Assembly (NCBI RefSeq): GCF_000252125.1
Contig: NZ_AHKF01000018.1
Span: forward strand, 1-64,000
Direction: 5' to 3'
DNA: 64,000 bases
Origin: Flavobacterium frigoris PS1
GTDB taxonomy: Bacteria; Bacteroidota; Bacteroidia; Flavobacteriales; Flavobacteriaceae
A program made the position numbers and the translations under genes. This document shows, one piece after another, positions 46,208-54,870 of the stretch. The notes under the pieces were generated by a model, which was not told the origin of the DNA, did no database searches, and was given only the letters and a program-made list of their open reading frames with translations. Position 1 is the first letter of the stretch, and every line of letters begins with the position of its first letter.

Positions 46208-47968
46208 TTACAGCAATTCTTTTTCGGAAAGTTGTTTTAAATATAGAGAAGCATAATAGCCTTCCTGATTTATCAACTGGTTATGAGATCCTTGTTGGAT
46301 TATTTTTCCGTCTTCTAGAATCATGATTTTATCTGCATTCTTCGCTGATGACACTCTATGACTAACAATAATGGTTGTTTTGTCTTTGCAAATTTCATTT
46401 AGGTTATTCAAAATTGATTCTTCAGTTTCAGTGTCAACGGCTGATAAACAGTCGTCAAAGAGCAAAATAGGTGGGTTTTTTATAATGGCTCTCGCAATGG
46501 AAACCCTCTGTTTTTGACCTCCTGATAATGTTATACCTCTTTCGCCCAGAATGGTGTCGTATTGTTTCTTAAATCCGATAATGTTATCATGTACAACTGA
46601 ATTTTTTGCTGCTGCAATTACTTCTTCCATGCTCGCATCTTCTTTACCAAACTTAATGTTATTCTTGATCGAATCGGAAAACAAAAAAGCATCTTGTGGC
46701 ACAATTCCAATGCTGTTTCTAAGATCAAAAAGGTTTAACGTACTTATTTCTTTGTCGTCAATTTTTATTTGTCCATCAGTTACATCATACAATCTTGAAA
46801 TTAGCGATAGAATGGTAGATTTTCCAGAACCTGTTTTCCCAAGGATGGCTAAAGTTTCTCCTTTTTTGACAGTAAAAGAAATATTTTTAAGTGCTTTTAT
46901 GTTGGTGTCTTCATAAGTGTAGCTCACATTTTCGAACGAAATCGAGCCATTTATTATGGATTGGTTTGTATTTTTATTTTTTATTTCTGGTTCAATTTTA
47001 AGGAATTCATTCAGCCTTTTTTGTGAGGCTTCTGCTTCCTGAACCATAGATGAAACCCAGCCTAATGACGCTACAGGCCATGTTAGCATGTTGACATATA
47101 AAATAAACTCAGCGATTGTACCAATGCTTTTGATTGTTCCGTCAATATACATTAGACCTCCAAAATAAATTACAACAAGATTACTGATTCCGATTAGAGC
47201 TAACATAAGTGGTCCAAACAAAGATTGTACTTTGGCTAAATTCAAACTTTTCTGTTTGCTTTCGTTAGCTAGATTCACCATGTTATTTTGATGTTGCTCT
47301 TCTAGCGAATAGGCCTTAATTACACGAATTCCGGAAAATATTTCTTGTGTAAAGCTGGATACTTTTGATAAATATTGCTGAAAAATAGTACTCCTTATAT
47401 TAATTTCCGAACTCAATTTGAAAATTCCATAGGACAACAATGGCAAGGGCAGAATGGTGTACAAAGTTAAGCGAGGAGACACATTATACATGTATACGAT
47501 TACGATAGTAAATCGGATTACGGTATTTATCGTGTACATAACAGCTGGTCCTACATACATTCTCACCTTCGAAACATCTTCGCTTATACGGTTCATCAAA
47601 TCACCTGTACGGTTCTTTTTATAGAAATTTTGAGATAGGTTTTCGTACTGTCTGAAAACCTCGTTCTTTAAATCAAATTCAACGTGTCGCGACATCACGA
47701 TTAGCGTCTGTCTCATCAAAAAGGTAAGAAATCCAGCAATAATTGTAGTAGCAATAATCAATAGAATGTTGGAAGTCAGCTCCTGACGAATCACCGATAT
47801 GGCAATGTTTTCGTCTTTAGAAAAAGATTCTATAACCTTAAAAGATTTGCTGATCAGTTTTGGGGTGAACAGCATAAAGATTTGAGCAATTATGGTGAAT
47901 ACTATTCCTAGTAAAAAACGGTATTTATATTTGACGAAATATTTGTTTAAATAAAGTAATTCTTTCAT
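46208..47968 (-). CDS. ABC exporter (fused permease-ATPase, MsbA-like)
   Basis: A 586-residue half-transporter acting as a homodimer in the inner membrane. Six membrane helices lie in residues about 15-300, with NRISEDVSKVRMYVGPAV as an intracellular coupling loop. The ATPase domain (about 335-570) has ILGKTGSGKSTILSLI (Walker A), IGIVPQDAFLFSD (Q loop), TLSGGQKQRVSIARAI (signature) and ILLFDDCLSAVDTETE (Walker B, Asp-Asp-Cys instead of the commoner Asp-Glu-Ala), and IIVSHRVSSAK (H loop). The residue after Walker B Asp is D, not E, which could weaken hydrolysis at this site. Substrate unknown; lipid or drug export is usual for the group. Confidence 0.9.
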   Translation of the reverse strand: MKELLYLNKYFVKYKYRFLLGIVFTIIAQIFMLFTPKLISKSFKVIESFSKDENIAISVIRQELTSNILLIIATTIIAGFLTFLMRQTLIVMSRHVEFDLKNEVFRQYENLSQNFYKKNRTGDLMNRISEDVSKVRMYVGPAVMYTINTVIRFTIVIVYMYNVSPRLTLYTILPLPLLSYGIFKLSSEINIRSTIFQQYLSKVSSFTQEIFSGIRVIKAYSLEEQHQNNMVNLANESKQKSLNLAKVQSLFGPLMLALIGISNLVVIYFGGLMYIDGTIKSIGTIAEFILYVNMLTWPVASLGWVSSMVQEAEASQKRLNEFLKIEPEIKNKNTNQSIINGSISFENVSYTYEDTNIKALKNISFTVKKGETLAILGKTGSGKSTILSLISRLYDVTDGQIKIDDKEISTLNLFDLRNSIGIVPQDAFLFSDSIKNNIKFGKEDASMEEVIAAAKNSVVHDNIIGFKKQYDTILGERGITLSGGQKQRVSIARAIIKNPPILLFDDCLSAVDTETEESILNNLNEICKDKTTIIVSHRVSSAKNADKIMILEDGKIIQQGSHNQLINQEGYYASLYLKQLSEKELL

Positions 47969-48088
47969 TTTTTTAAGATATTCTGTATTGAAATGTTTTT
48001 TTTTTATTGGTTTTTACTCAATTTTTAATAATTATAGATATTCGTTTTCGCTTCAGTATTGTCAAATAAGTAATTTTAATTAAAAATA

Positions 48089-48119
48089 TTGACAGATCTG
48101 TATTTTTTATGTAATTTTG
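48089..48119 (+). promoter_or_regulatory. Promoter of the leucine dehydrogenase gene
   Basis: TTG (48089-48091), 20 bases, TAATTTTG (48112-48119): a full match to the Bacteroidota TTG-N20-TAnnTTTG form, 50 bases before the ATG. Confidence 0.75.
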
Positions 48120-48138
48120 ATTTGTCTTTTTGACAAAT
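48120..48138 (+). promoter_or_regulatory. Hairpin at the 5' end of the ldh leader
   Basis: ATTTGTC (48120-48126) pairs with GACAAAT (48132-48138) around TTTTT. It starts right behind the -7 box, so it covers the transcription start: an operator, or a stem at the mRNA 5' end. Confidence 0.5.
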
Positions 48139-48169
48139 TCATAATTTCACCATTATAAAAATTAACGAT

Positions 48170-49276
48170 ATGAATGCAGCTTTCACAACAGGAAAGGAAC
48201 TTCAAAAAATGGATCCCGTATTTGGACAATTATCATTTGATGATCACGAACAGATTATTTTTTGCAACGACAAAGATACGGGTTTAAAAGCAATTATTGG
48301 TATTCATAATTCGGTTATGGGTCCTGCCTTAGGAGGAACAAGGATGTTTAATTATGCTACTGAATGGGATGCCTTAAATGATGTATTGCGTCTTTCGCGC
48401 GGAATGACCTATAAAGCAGCGATTACGGGATTAAACATTGGCGGTGGGAAAGCCGTAATTTGGGGCGATGCCAAAACTCAAAAAACACCTGAATTGATGC
48501 GTAAGTTTGGTGAATTTGTACATTCATTAAGCGGAAGATACATTACAGCTGAAGATGTTGGAATGGAAACTAGCGATATGGATATCGTAAGAGATGTAAC
48601 TCCATATGTTACCGGAATTTCTGAATCTAGAGGTGGAGCTGGAAATCCATCACCTATTACTGCTTATGGAGTGTACATGGGGATGAAGGCCGCAGCAAAA
48701 CATCAATTTGGCTCAGAGGTGCTTACTGGTAAAAAAGTCTTGGTTCAAGGGATTGGTCATGTTGGGGAGACTTTAGTAGATTATTTAACTAAAGAAGGAG
48801 CTCTGGTAACGATCGCTGATATCAATGAAGAAAAATTGTATGAAGTAGGTTCTAAATATAATGCTCAAATATTCACTGGAGAAGATTTATATACTGCAGA
48901 TGTTGATATTTATGCGCCTTGTGCAATGGGAGCGACTCTTAATGACAATACAGTTCATAAAATAAAAGCAAAGGTGATTGCTGGTGCAGCTAACAATCAA
49001 CTGGCAAACGAAGATATTCACGGTGCTATTTTACAGGAACGTGGTATTCTCTATGCGCCTGATTTCTTGATTAACGCTGGTGGTATTATCAATGTTTATG
49101 CTGAATTAGCACATTATGGCAAAGATGAAATAATGAGTAAAACAGAGAATATTTACAATACGACTTTAGAAATAATTGAATATGCTGTTGCAAAAGGGAT
49201 AACTACGCACCAAGCGGCGCTTACTATTGCTCAAAACAGAATCGATGAAAGAAGAATAGAAAACAATAAAAAATAG
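48170..49276 (+). CDS. ldh: Leucine/branched-chain amino acid dehydrogenase
   Basis: A 368-residue member of the Glu/Leu/Phe/Val dehydrogenase family, which deaminates branched-chain amino acids to 2-oxo acids using NAD+. MGPALGGTRM and TGLNIGGGKAVIWGD hold the substrate loop and catalytic lysine; VLVQGIGHVGETLVDYL near 185-205 is the NAD-binding turn, and ANNQLA and LINAGGIINVYAEL follow. Sequence and length fit leucine dehydrogenase better than glutamate dehydrogenase (about 450). It may feed the HMG-CoA-lyase-type step encoded at 57 kb. It has its own promoter and an imperfect hairpin after it. Confidence 0.9.
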   Translation: MNAAFTTGKELQKMDPVFGQLSFDDHEQIIFCNDKDTGLKAIIGIHNSVMGPALGGTRMFNYATEWDALNDVLRLSRGMTYKAAITGLNIGGGKAVIWGDAKTQKTPELMRKFGEFVHSLSGRYITAEDVGMETSDMDIVRDVTPYVTGISESRGGAGNPSPITAYGVYMGMKAAAKHQFGSEVLTGKKVLVQGIGHVGETLVDYLTKEGALVTIADINEEKLYEVGSKYNAQIFTGEDLYTADVDIYAPCAMGATLNDNTVHKIKAKVIAGAANNQLANEDIHGAILQERGILYAPDFLINAGGIINVYAELAHYGKDEIMSKTENIYNTTLEIIEYAVAKGITTHQAALTIAQNRIDERRIENNKK

Positions 49277-49287
49277 TATTCAGGATG

Positions 49288-49334
49288 CAGTTTTTAGTGT
49301 TCAGTTGTAGGGTACTACTGAATACTAAAAGCTG
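49288..49334 (+). repeat. Imperfect 22-base hairpin after ldh
   Basis: Positions 49288-49309 pair imperfectly with 49313-49334 around a three-base loop. No T run follows, so it is a weak terminator at best and may stabilise the mRNA end. Confidence 0.45.
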
Positions 49335-49406
49335 ATCACTGACCATTGATCATTGAATACTTTCAAAATAAGCAATTATATATTTTATTTTCAAGGATGA
49401 AATTCT

Positions 49407-49414
49407 TATTTTTG
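49407..49414 (+). promoter_or_regulatory. nusB -7 box
   Basis: TATTTTTG fits TAnnTTTG, 29 bases before the GTG at 49444. Confidence 0.5.
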
Positions 49415-49443
49415 CAAAATAATTTAACAAAAGTTCTTACAAG

Positions 49444-50388
49444 GTGGTAAATAGAAGACACATACGCGTTAAAGTCATGCAATCCATTTATGCGATGCAT
49501 CAAAACGGTTCTGATAACTTAGAGAAAGAAGAAAAATTTCTTTTTTATAGTATCGACAATATTCAAGATTTATACCTTACAATGATTTCCTCTCTGTTGG
49601 AAATTTGTAAAAAAGAAACAGTATTTCTTCATAAATCAAGTCTTAAGCATCTTGCAACTCCTGAAGAACGCAAACCCAACGAAAAGTTTATTAAAAATAG
49701 TATTTTTCAAATTCTTGCTGAAAACAATTCTCTAAGCATCGCTATGGAGAGTCGTAAAATGGATGCTTGGACTTTGAATGACGATTATATTTCGTTGTTA
49801 TTAAATGCTATAAAAGCTAGTACGTTGTATACTGATTACATGAGTAATCCAGTAAGTTCCTTTGAAGAGGACAGAAAACTTATTGCCGATTTGTTTGTAG
49901 AAGTAATCGTGCCTAACGAAAAGCTTTACGAATTTTTGGAAGACGATAAACTGACTTGGATTGATGATATTCCATTGGTAAACACCCATATCATTAAGCA
50001 ATTAAAGGCTATGAAACCTATCATGGATGATGATTTCACTGTTCCTAAAGTGTACAAGGATAGCGAAGACAAGGCTTTCGTTAAAGAATTGTTTAGAAAA
50101 ACAGTTTTGAACGAACCTGAATTAGCAAAGGAATTTGTTGACAAAACACCAAATTGGGATAGCGATAGAATTGCTGAAGTAGATACCATTATTTTAAAAA
50201 TGGCTATTTGCGAACTTTTGAAATTCCCTTCAATTCCTGTTAAAGTAACTTTAAACGAATATTTAGAACTTGCCAAAGAGTATTCTACACCAAAAAGTAG
50301 TATTTTTATCAACGGTATTTTAGATAATTTAGTTAAAGAGCTGGAAGCCAATAAAAAAATGATTAAGACCGGTCGCGGATTAATGTAA
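49444..50388 (+). CDS. nusB: Transcription antitermination factor NusB (long form)
   Basis: A 314-residue protein, more than twice the length of E. coli NusB (139). It starts on GTG (MVNRRHIRVKVMQSIYAMHQ); this N-terminal block opens the family and leaves no in-frame ATG alternative nearby. The RNA- and NusE-binding helical NusB domain can be recognised at the C-terminus (about 190-305: NWDSDRIAEVDTIILKMAI, SIPVKVTLNEYLELAKEYS, SIFINGILDNL). The middle is a Bacteroidota-type insertion of unknown role. It acts in rRNA transcription antitermination. yajC follows 27 bases on. Confidence 0.92.
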   Translation: MVNRRHIRVKVMQSIYAMHQNGSDNLEKEEKFLFYSIDNIQDLYLTMISSLLEICKKETVFLHKSSLKHLATPEERKPNEKFIKNSIFQILAENNSLSIAMESRKMDAWTLNDDYISLLLNAIKASTLYTDYMSNPVSSFEEDRKLIADLFVEVIVPNEKLYEFLEDDKLTWIDDIPLVNTHIIKQLKAMKPIMDDDFTVPKVYKDSEDKAFVKELFRKTVLNEPELAKEFVDKTPNWDSDRIAEVDTIILKMAICELLKFPSIPVKVTLNEYLELAKEYSTPKSSIFINGILDNLVKELEANKKMIKTGRGLM

Positions 50389-50415
50389 TAATAAATAAAA
50401 AAAGAATAAAAAATT

Positions 50416-50688
50416 ATGGAACAATTAACTCAATTTGCCCCTTTCTTATTAATGTTTGTAGTAATCTATTTCTTTATGATTAGACCACAACAGAAAAAAG
50501 CGAAAAGTGAAAAAGAATTTGAAAGCACTTTAAAAGTGGGTGATAAGATCGTTACTAAAAGTGGTCTTCATGGAAAAGTTTCTGAGCTTGCTGATACTAC
50601 TGTTGTTATCGAAACAATGGCAGGAAAATTAAAAATGGAGCGTTCTGCAATTTCTATGGAAATGAGTGCTGCTGTAGTGAAAAAATAA
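50416..50688 (+). CDS. yajC: Preprotein translocase subunit YajC
   Basis: A 90-residue inner membrane protein that associates with SecDF. One membrane helix (about 7-22: FAPFLLMFVVIYFFMIRPQ) is followed by the canonical RPQQKKAKSEKEFESTLKVGDKIVTKSGLHGKV, a small beta domain in the cytosol. Length is normal. Probably cotranscribed with nusB; secDF is not adjacent in this window. A strong bidirectional terminator follows. Confidence 0.95.
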   Translation: MEQLTQFAPFLLMFVVIYFFMIRPQQKKAKSEKEFESTLKVGDKIVTKSGLHGKVSELADTTVVIETMAGKLKMERSAISMEMSAAVVKK

Positions 50689-50704
50689 TATTTTTTAAGC
50701 TTAT

Positions 50705-50749
50705 AAAAAAGTCCCATTCGGAATCAAATTCTGAATGGGACTTTTTTTT
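50705..50749. terminator. Bidirectional terminator, yajC / Lys-rich gene
   Basis: AAAAAAGTCCCATTC pairs with GAATGGGACTTTTTT; an inner GAAT/ATTC pair extends the stem. A and T runs at both ends serve both convergent genes. Confidence 0.9.
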
Positions 50750-50767
50750 GTAATTAAAGAATAGAAA

Positions 50768-51205
50768 TCATTTTTTACTTTTTGCTTTTTTCTTAGTTTT
50801 TTTAGATTTAGCCTTGGCTTTTTTATCTTTCAGTTTCGATTTTAATTTCGCTTTCTTGGCTTTGTTTTTTTTTGCTTTCTTAGCTTTTGCTTTTTTAGCT
50901 TTTGCTTTTTGTTTTGTTATTTCCTTAACAATCATTTTTTTTAATTTCCCCTTCTCTTGTTCCTTGGATTTCTTCAGCTGCTTTTTTTCCTTTTTCTGTT
51001 CGTCGTTGTTGTCTTGCGGAACGGAGTCCTTCTGAATTTCAATTGGTTTTTTCTCTGCCGCTGCTTCTTTGATGGGTTTAGCAATGGCATCAGCTTTTGG
51101 GATTTTAACCGCTGGCTTTTTAGTTCTAGCAGGTGCTTCTTTTTTGTTGGTAGCCGAAGCTACTGGAGTTACTGGAGTTTTTACCTCTTCTTTTTTTTCG
51201 TCCAT
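50768..51205 (-). CDS. Very lysine-rich low-complexity protein
   Basis: A 145-residue protein with about 55 lysines by hand count. The first 70 residues mix Pro, Ala, Lys and acidic residues (VTPVASATNKKEAPARTKKP); the last 75 are almost only Lys and Ala with Ser, Leu, Gln (KAKKAKAKKAKKNKAKK). No fold, signal or membrane segment. The pattern recalls the C-terminal tails of histone H1 and of bacterial histone-like proteins that bind nucleic acid by charge. The frame is open with an ATG and a terminator of its own, which supports a real gene. Function is unknown; the DNA-binding idea is inference. Confidence 0.65.
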   Translation of the reverse strand: MDEKKEEVKTPVTPVASATNKKEAPARTKKPAVKIPKADAIAKPIKEAAAEKKPIEIQKDSVPQDNNDEQKKEKKQLKKSKEQEKGKLKKMIVKEITKQKAKAKKAKAKKAKKNKAKKAKLKSKLKDKKAKAKSKKTKKKAKSKK

Positions 51206-51384
51206 GATTGTATATTTGGTTTATCGTTAATATTTAGAACCTTTTTATTATAATCGAAATGGATTGATAAAGAAGGCCATAGTAAATATAGTGAATAAAG
51301 AAATAGGATACTGTTAAGCTTTTGCCTAGCCATTTATAGGTGTAGATTGTGAAATAAGTAAATTCTACGACGTTCTAAAGCTTA

Positions 51385-51410
51385 AAAAGTCCCATTTTCA
51401 TGGGACTTTT
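51385..51410 (-). terminator. Terminator after the YdeI-like gene
   Basis: An 11-bp stem (51385-51395 with 51400-51410) with a four-base loop, immediately next to the stop codon. Confidence 0.8.
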
Positions 51411-51411
51411 A

Positions 51412-51999
51412 TCATTTGTATTTATCATTCAAGCCTATGTTTTGCATAATCATTGGCTTGATTTTATCTATTCGGGAAAGTTTGGTTTGCTCCCTTTTTG
51501 CATCTTCAATATATTCCTGAAATTCCCTTTGCTTTGAGGATGGTAATTGCCTAAAAGCTTTCGCCAAAGAAGGATTACAGTCTAATTCCTGTTGCAACAG
51601 TGCTGAAACTACAGCTTCCTTTTTCGCGGTTTTAATTGCTTTTCCCGATTTCTCATTGGCGATAGCTTCATGAATGTAAGCTAACATGTTGTTTTCATCA
51701 ACGTCGTCTTTGTGAGAGAAACGCCATTGCCGTAAGGATTTGGTAACTCCTTCTTGAGCATTTAGTAAAACATTTTGTTTGTCTTCAAGAGATACACCGT
51801 TAAAGAACCAAACCGTGAAATAAGTTTTAAATACACCAATACCCAATACATTTTTTCCATCTAAAACATAAACTGCGGCACCCCATTTTATAGTTTCTAT
51901 AAGCTTGGTTTTGGCAATAATGGCTTTCAGAAGATGTAACTCTTCTACCCAGTCATTATTTTTATCCCAAACCTTTTTTTTAGCTTTTGATGGCTCCAA
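51412..51999 (-). CDS. YdeI/OmpD-associated family protein (DUF1801)
   Basis: A 195-residue cytosolic protein. The N-terminal part (about 15-120) is a DUF1801 domain (LLKAIIAKTKLIETIKWGAAVYVLDGKNVLGIG, FTVWFFNGVSLED); the C-terminal part (about 130-190) is the bacteriocin-protection, YdeI-like helix pair (LAKAFRQLPSSKQREFQEYIEDAKREQTKLSRI). The start is TTG (51999); no in-frame ATG is near. It begins one base after the pepT stop, so translation is coupled. Molecular function is unknown. Confidence 0.8.
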   Translation of the reverse strand: MEPSKAKKKVWDKNNDWVEELHLLKAIIAKTKLIETIKWGAAVYVLDGKNVLGIGVFKTYFTVWFFNGVSLEDKQNVLLNAQEGVTKSLRQWRFSHKDDVDENNMLAYIHEAIANEKSGKAIKTAKKEAVVSALLQQELDCNPSLAKAFRQLPSSKQREFQEYIEDAKREQTKLSRIDKIKPMIMQNIGLNDKYK

Positions 52000-52000
52000 A

Positions 52001-53278
52001 TTATTTTGTTTTTTTAGTTTTAGGTTGCTCTAATCCAAAATTAGGCATTGAAGTCAGTTCAGCAATTTTCACAATCACCTCTACTGCTTTCTGCATGCTT
52101 TCTACAGGAACATACTCATATTTTCCATGAAAATTATGTCCACCTGCAAAAATATTTGGGCATGGCAATCCTTTATATGATAATTGACAACCATCAGTTC
52201 CACCACGGATTGGTTTTATTAAAGGCTTGACGTTGACCTCTTTCATCGCTTTTTCAGCGATATCCACAATATACTTTACTGGTACCACTTTTTCTTTCAT
52301 ATTGTAGTACTGATCATTAATTTCAGCAACTACAATATCTTCTCCAAATTGTTTTGCAAACTTCTTGTTGATTTTATTAGCAATCTTCTCAATTAATTCC
52401 TTACGTTTTTCAAATTTTTTCTTGCTATGATCTCTGATTATTAGTTCTAAAACACTTTCTTCTATGCCGCCTGTAAGATGGTTTACGTGAAAGAAACCTT
52501 CGTAACCTCTAGTCTCCTGCGGCGTTTCGCCTTTTGGCAAAGCATTGATGAAATCATTGGCAATCAAAATGGAATTGATCATTTTACCTTTGGCATAACC
52601 AGGATGCACACTTTTACCTTTGAAAGTAATTTTGGCTCCAGCCGCATTAAAATTTTCATATTCTAATTCTCCTACCTGACTTCCATCCATCGTGTAAGCC
52701 CAATCAGCGCCAAATTTCTCCACGTCAAAATGATGTGCTCCACGACCAATCTCTTCATCTGGTGTAAAACCAACTCTGATTTTACCGTGTTTGATTTCAG
52801 GATTATTGATCAAGAATTCCATTGCGGTCATAATTTCGGTAATTCCTGCTTTGTCATCTGCGCCCAGTAAGGTTGTACCATCGGTCGTAATCAAAGTTTG
52901 CCCTTTGTAAAGCAATAAATCTTTGAAATAACTGGGTGATAATATGATGTTTTGTTCGACGTTAAGTATAATGTCTTTTCCGTCGTAATTAGGAATGATT
53001 TGCGGTTTTACATTGGCCCCTGTAAAGTCAGGAGTAGTGTCAAAATGAGAAACAAAACCAATAGTAGGTACTTCATGGACCACATTACTTGGTAAAGTTG
53101 CCATTATATACGATTTGTCATCTATTGTGACGTCTTGCATCCCGATGGCTTTTAATTCCTCAACTAATTTATTGGCAAGGTCCCATTGTTTTGCAGTACT
53201 TGGTGTCGTTTCAGAGTTTGCGTCAGATTCCGTATCAATAGTTACATAGCTGATGAAACGGTCAATTATATGTTGCAT
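52001..53278 (-). CDS. pepT: Peptidase T (aminotripeptidase)
   Basis: A 425-residue M20B zinc peptidase that removes the N-terminal residue of tripeptides in the cytosol. [16 protein letters not shown] has the first metal His (HFD), [14 protein letters not shown] the bridging Asp, [15 protein letters not shown] the catalytic and metal Glu pair, and [16 protein letters not shown] a further metal Asp; [10 protein letters not shown] gives the last His. [19 protein letters not shown] is the dimerisation-domain substrate loop. Length fits. First gene of a unit with the YdeI-like gene. Confidence 0.95.
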   Translation of the reverse strand: MQHIIDRFISYVTIDTESDANSETTPSTAKQWDLANKLVEELKAIGMQDVTIDDKSYIMATLPSNVVHEVPTIGFVSHFDTTPDFTGANVKPQIIPNYDGKDIILNVEQNIILSPSYFKDLLLYKGQTLITTDGTTLLGADDKAGITEIMTAMEFLINNPEIKHGKIRVGFTPDEEIGRGAHHFDVEKFGADWAYTMDGSQVGELEYENFNAAGAKITFKGKSVHPGYAKGKMINSILIANDFINALPKGETPQETRGYEGFFHVNHLTGGIEESVLELIIRDHSKKKFEKRKELIEKIANKINKKFAKQFGEDIVVAEINDQYYNMKEKVVPVKYIVDIAEKAMKEVNVKPLIKPIRGGTDGCQLSYKGLPCPNIFAGGHNFHGKYEYVPVESMQKAVEVIVKIAELTSMPNFGLEQPKTKKTK

Positions 53279-53300
53279 AAATTTTTTTTATAGTGAAAAG

Positions 53301-53308
53301 CAAAGATA
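53301..53308 (-). promoter_or_regulatory. pepT -7 box
   Basis: On the minus strand TATCTTTG fits TAnnTTTG, 22 bases upstream of the ATG. Confidence 0.45.
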
Positions 53309-53543
53309 CTGTTTATTTGAAATTTGTCCTCTTTTTAAGGGGTAACATGTATTGTACTTTGTTATACTTGTATTAAAGCTGGTTTTATGGGAGATGTGAA
53401 TTTCTATCTGTAGATTTGCGCTGTGGATTGACTATTTTAACATAAAATCTTTGATTTCACAAGTATTTTATTCCGTCGATTATCGAAATTCATTCAATTT
53501 TAAAAGACATTGGGCACTTAATTTGTTGCAAACGGATAATCAA

Positions 53544-54542
53544 TTATTTTTTTGACAAAAGAGAATCGAGTCTTTCGTAACTTTCCTCAATGTCCCTTTC
53601 CATGCCGGACTGCAACATAAAATCGCGATCTTCAATAGATGAGAATGTCATCTGATAAGTTAGTTTTGTCCTTTGTTTTGATAGTTTGTCAAATCGTATT
53701 TTTTCCAAAAATACATGACCTCTTTCTGGAAAGCGATCGTATTCAAAAGTCGAGACAATGAACTCTGGTGCCGAAACTTCGTGGAAGAATCCATGAAAGG
53801 AATATTTGTTACCGTCACTGTCTTTGGAAACATACCGCCATTTACCACCACTTCTTGGTTCAAAAGTTTTGAGGTTTGTTTTGAGATAGCGTGGGCCAAG
53901 CCATTGAATATAAATTTCAGGATCTACATGCGAATTAAAGACGACTTCTCGTGGAGCATCAAACTCTCTTATGATAAATAGTTCTTGTACTCCTGGAACC
54001 GCTATGGCCTTCATTTTTGGGTTAACTTCTAGCCGATCAGCAATAAGCATTTTTTCGAGTTTGTCAAAGGACTCATTCCAGCTCATTTTTGTGATCTCTT
54101 CCATTTTTCCCGTTGGAACGCCAATATGAGAAAGTGACATTTTGGTTCCGTCTCCAAATTCTTCAAACGTAACACTTACTTGCAATTCTACGGGAAGTTC
54201 TTCCATGCCATAATGTATTGCGGATACTACATTTCCCTTTTCATCAGAAAAGGAGTCGGAATATACAATTCGCTTCATAGGGTCGATTTCTTTGTAAATA
54301 CCAGTACTCCAGAAGTCTCTTCCGTCACGTGACAACATACAGTTTAAATATTTACCTCCAACTTTAAAATCAATTTTACAAAAAGGGCAGCTAAAATGGT
54401 TGGGTCCCCACCATTTTATGAAAATTTCAGAGTCTGTCCAAGCTTTCCAAACATGTTCTCGGGATGCATCAAAGATCCTTGAAATGAAGAGTTCTTGCTT
54501 GCTGTTTTTATCCTTAGTTGTTGAATGAATTTGCTTTTCCAT
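53544..54542 (-). CDS. Double-SRPBCC (AHSA1-like) protein
   Basis: A 332-residue cytosolic protein made of two AHSA1-like SRPBCC units. Unit 1 (about 15-170): LFISRIFDASREHVWKAWTD, FIKWWGPNHFSCPFCKIDFK. Unit 2 (about 186-330): LFIIREFDAPREVVFNSHVD, YIQWLGPRYLKTNLKTFEP. The repeated R-x-F-D-A-x-R-E and W-x-G-P signatures show an internal duplication or fusion. SRPBCC domains hold hydrophobic ligands in a deep cavity; the AHSA1 group is widespread and mostly uncharacterised. No adjacent partner gene or operon. Confidence 0.85.
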   Translation of the reverse strand: MEKQIHSTTKDKNSKQELFISRIFDASREHVWKAWTDSEIFIKWWGPNHFSCPFCKIDFKVGGKYLNCMLSRDGRDFWSTGIYKEIDPMKRIVYSDSFSDEKGNVVSAIHYGMEELPVELQVSVTFEEFGDGTKMSLSHIGVPTGKMEEITKMSWNESFDKLEKMLIADRLEVNPKMKAIAVPGVQELFIIREFDAPREVVFNSHVDPEIYIQWLGPRYLKTNLKTFEPRSGGKWRYVSKDSDGNKYSFHGFFHEVSAPEFIVSTFEYDRFPERGHVFLEKIRFDKLSKQRTKLTYQMTFSSIEDRDFMLQSGMERDIEESYERLDSLLSKK

Positions 54543-54675
54543 TTTAAAGTTATTTTAGATTAGTAATTCTGTTTTTTGATAGCTTAAAGTTACTTATCAT
54601 TTTTGTAAATAACTGTTAATAAATTGTTTATCTGTTACAGGGCTAATTATTTTATAATTTATCTCTTTTTTTGTT

Positions 54676-54765
54676 TCGAGTAAAAAAGAACTAGACGGCT
54701 AGCTAAGGAGCGATAGCACGAAAATTAAAAAGGACTGGAGGTTCTTAAGCTAGCCAAACGGTACA
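54676..54765. repeat. Structured intergenic element, copy 3 (degenerate)
   Basis: GGCTAGCT (54697-54704) pairs with AGCTAGCC (54748-54755); GAAC (54688-54691) could pair with GTTC (54741-54744). GAGCGATAGC at 54708-54717 differs by one base from GAGCGCTAGC in copy 1 (3839-3848). Possibly a decayed member of the same group. Confidence 0.45.
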
Positions 54766-54774
54766 ATTGTAACA

Positions 54775-54816
54775 AAAAATCCGATTTCATTATGTACATA
54801 ATGAAATCGGATTTTT
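54775..54816 (-). terminator. Terminator after the histidine phosphatase gene
   Basis: A perfect 42-base palindrome (54775-54795 with 54796-54816), effectively a 19-bp stem with a GTAC loop. Confidence 0.88.
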
Positions 54817-54870
54817 AAATTTATGAGATTTGCTTTCTTTTCTGAAAATCGAATAACTGTTTGTATAATC

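Larger units (their letters stand above)
54543..54870. other. Intergenic region between SRPBCC and phosphatase genes
   Basis: The 328-base gap holds a structured element at 54676-54765 and the terminator of the histidine phosphatase. No promoter box was seen for the SRPBCC gene. Confidence 0.6.

Noticed and set aside
50957..51253. A Phe/Ser/Leu-rich frame antisense to the lysine-rich gene
   Set aside because: It is the mirror image of AAA/AAG codons on the other strand; composition alone creates it, and the minus-strand frame has a start and terminator.
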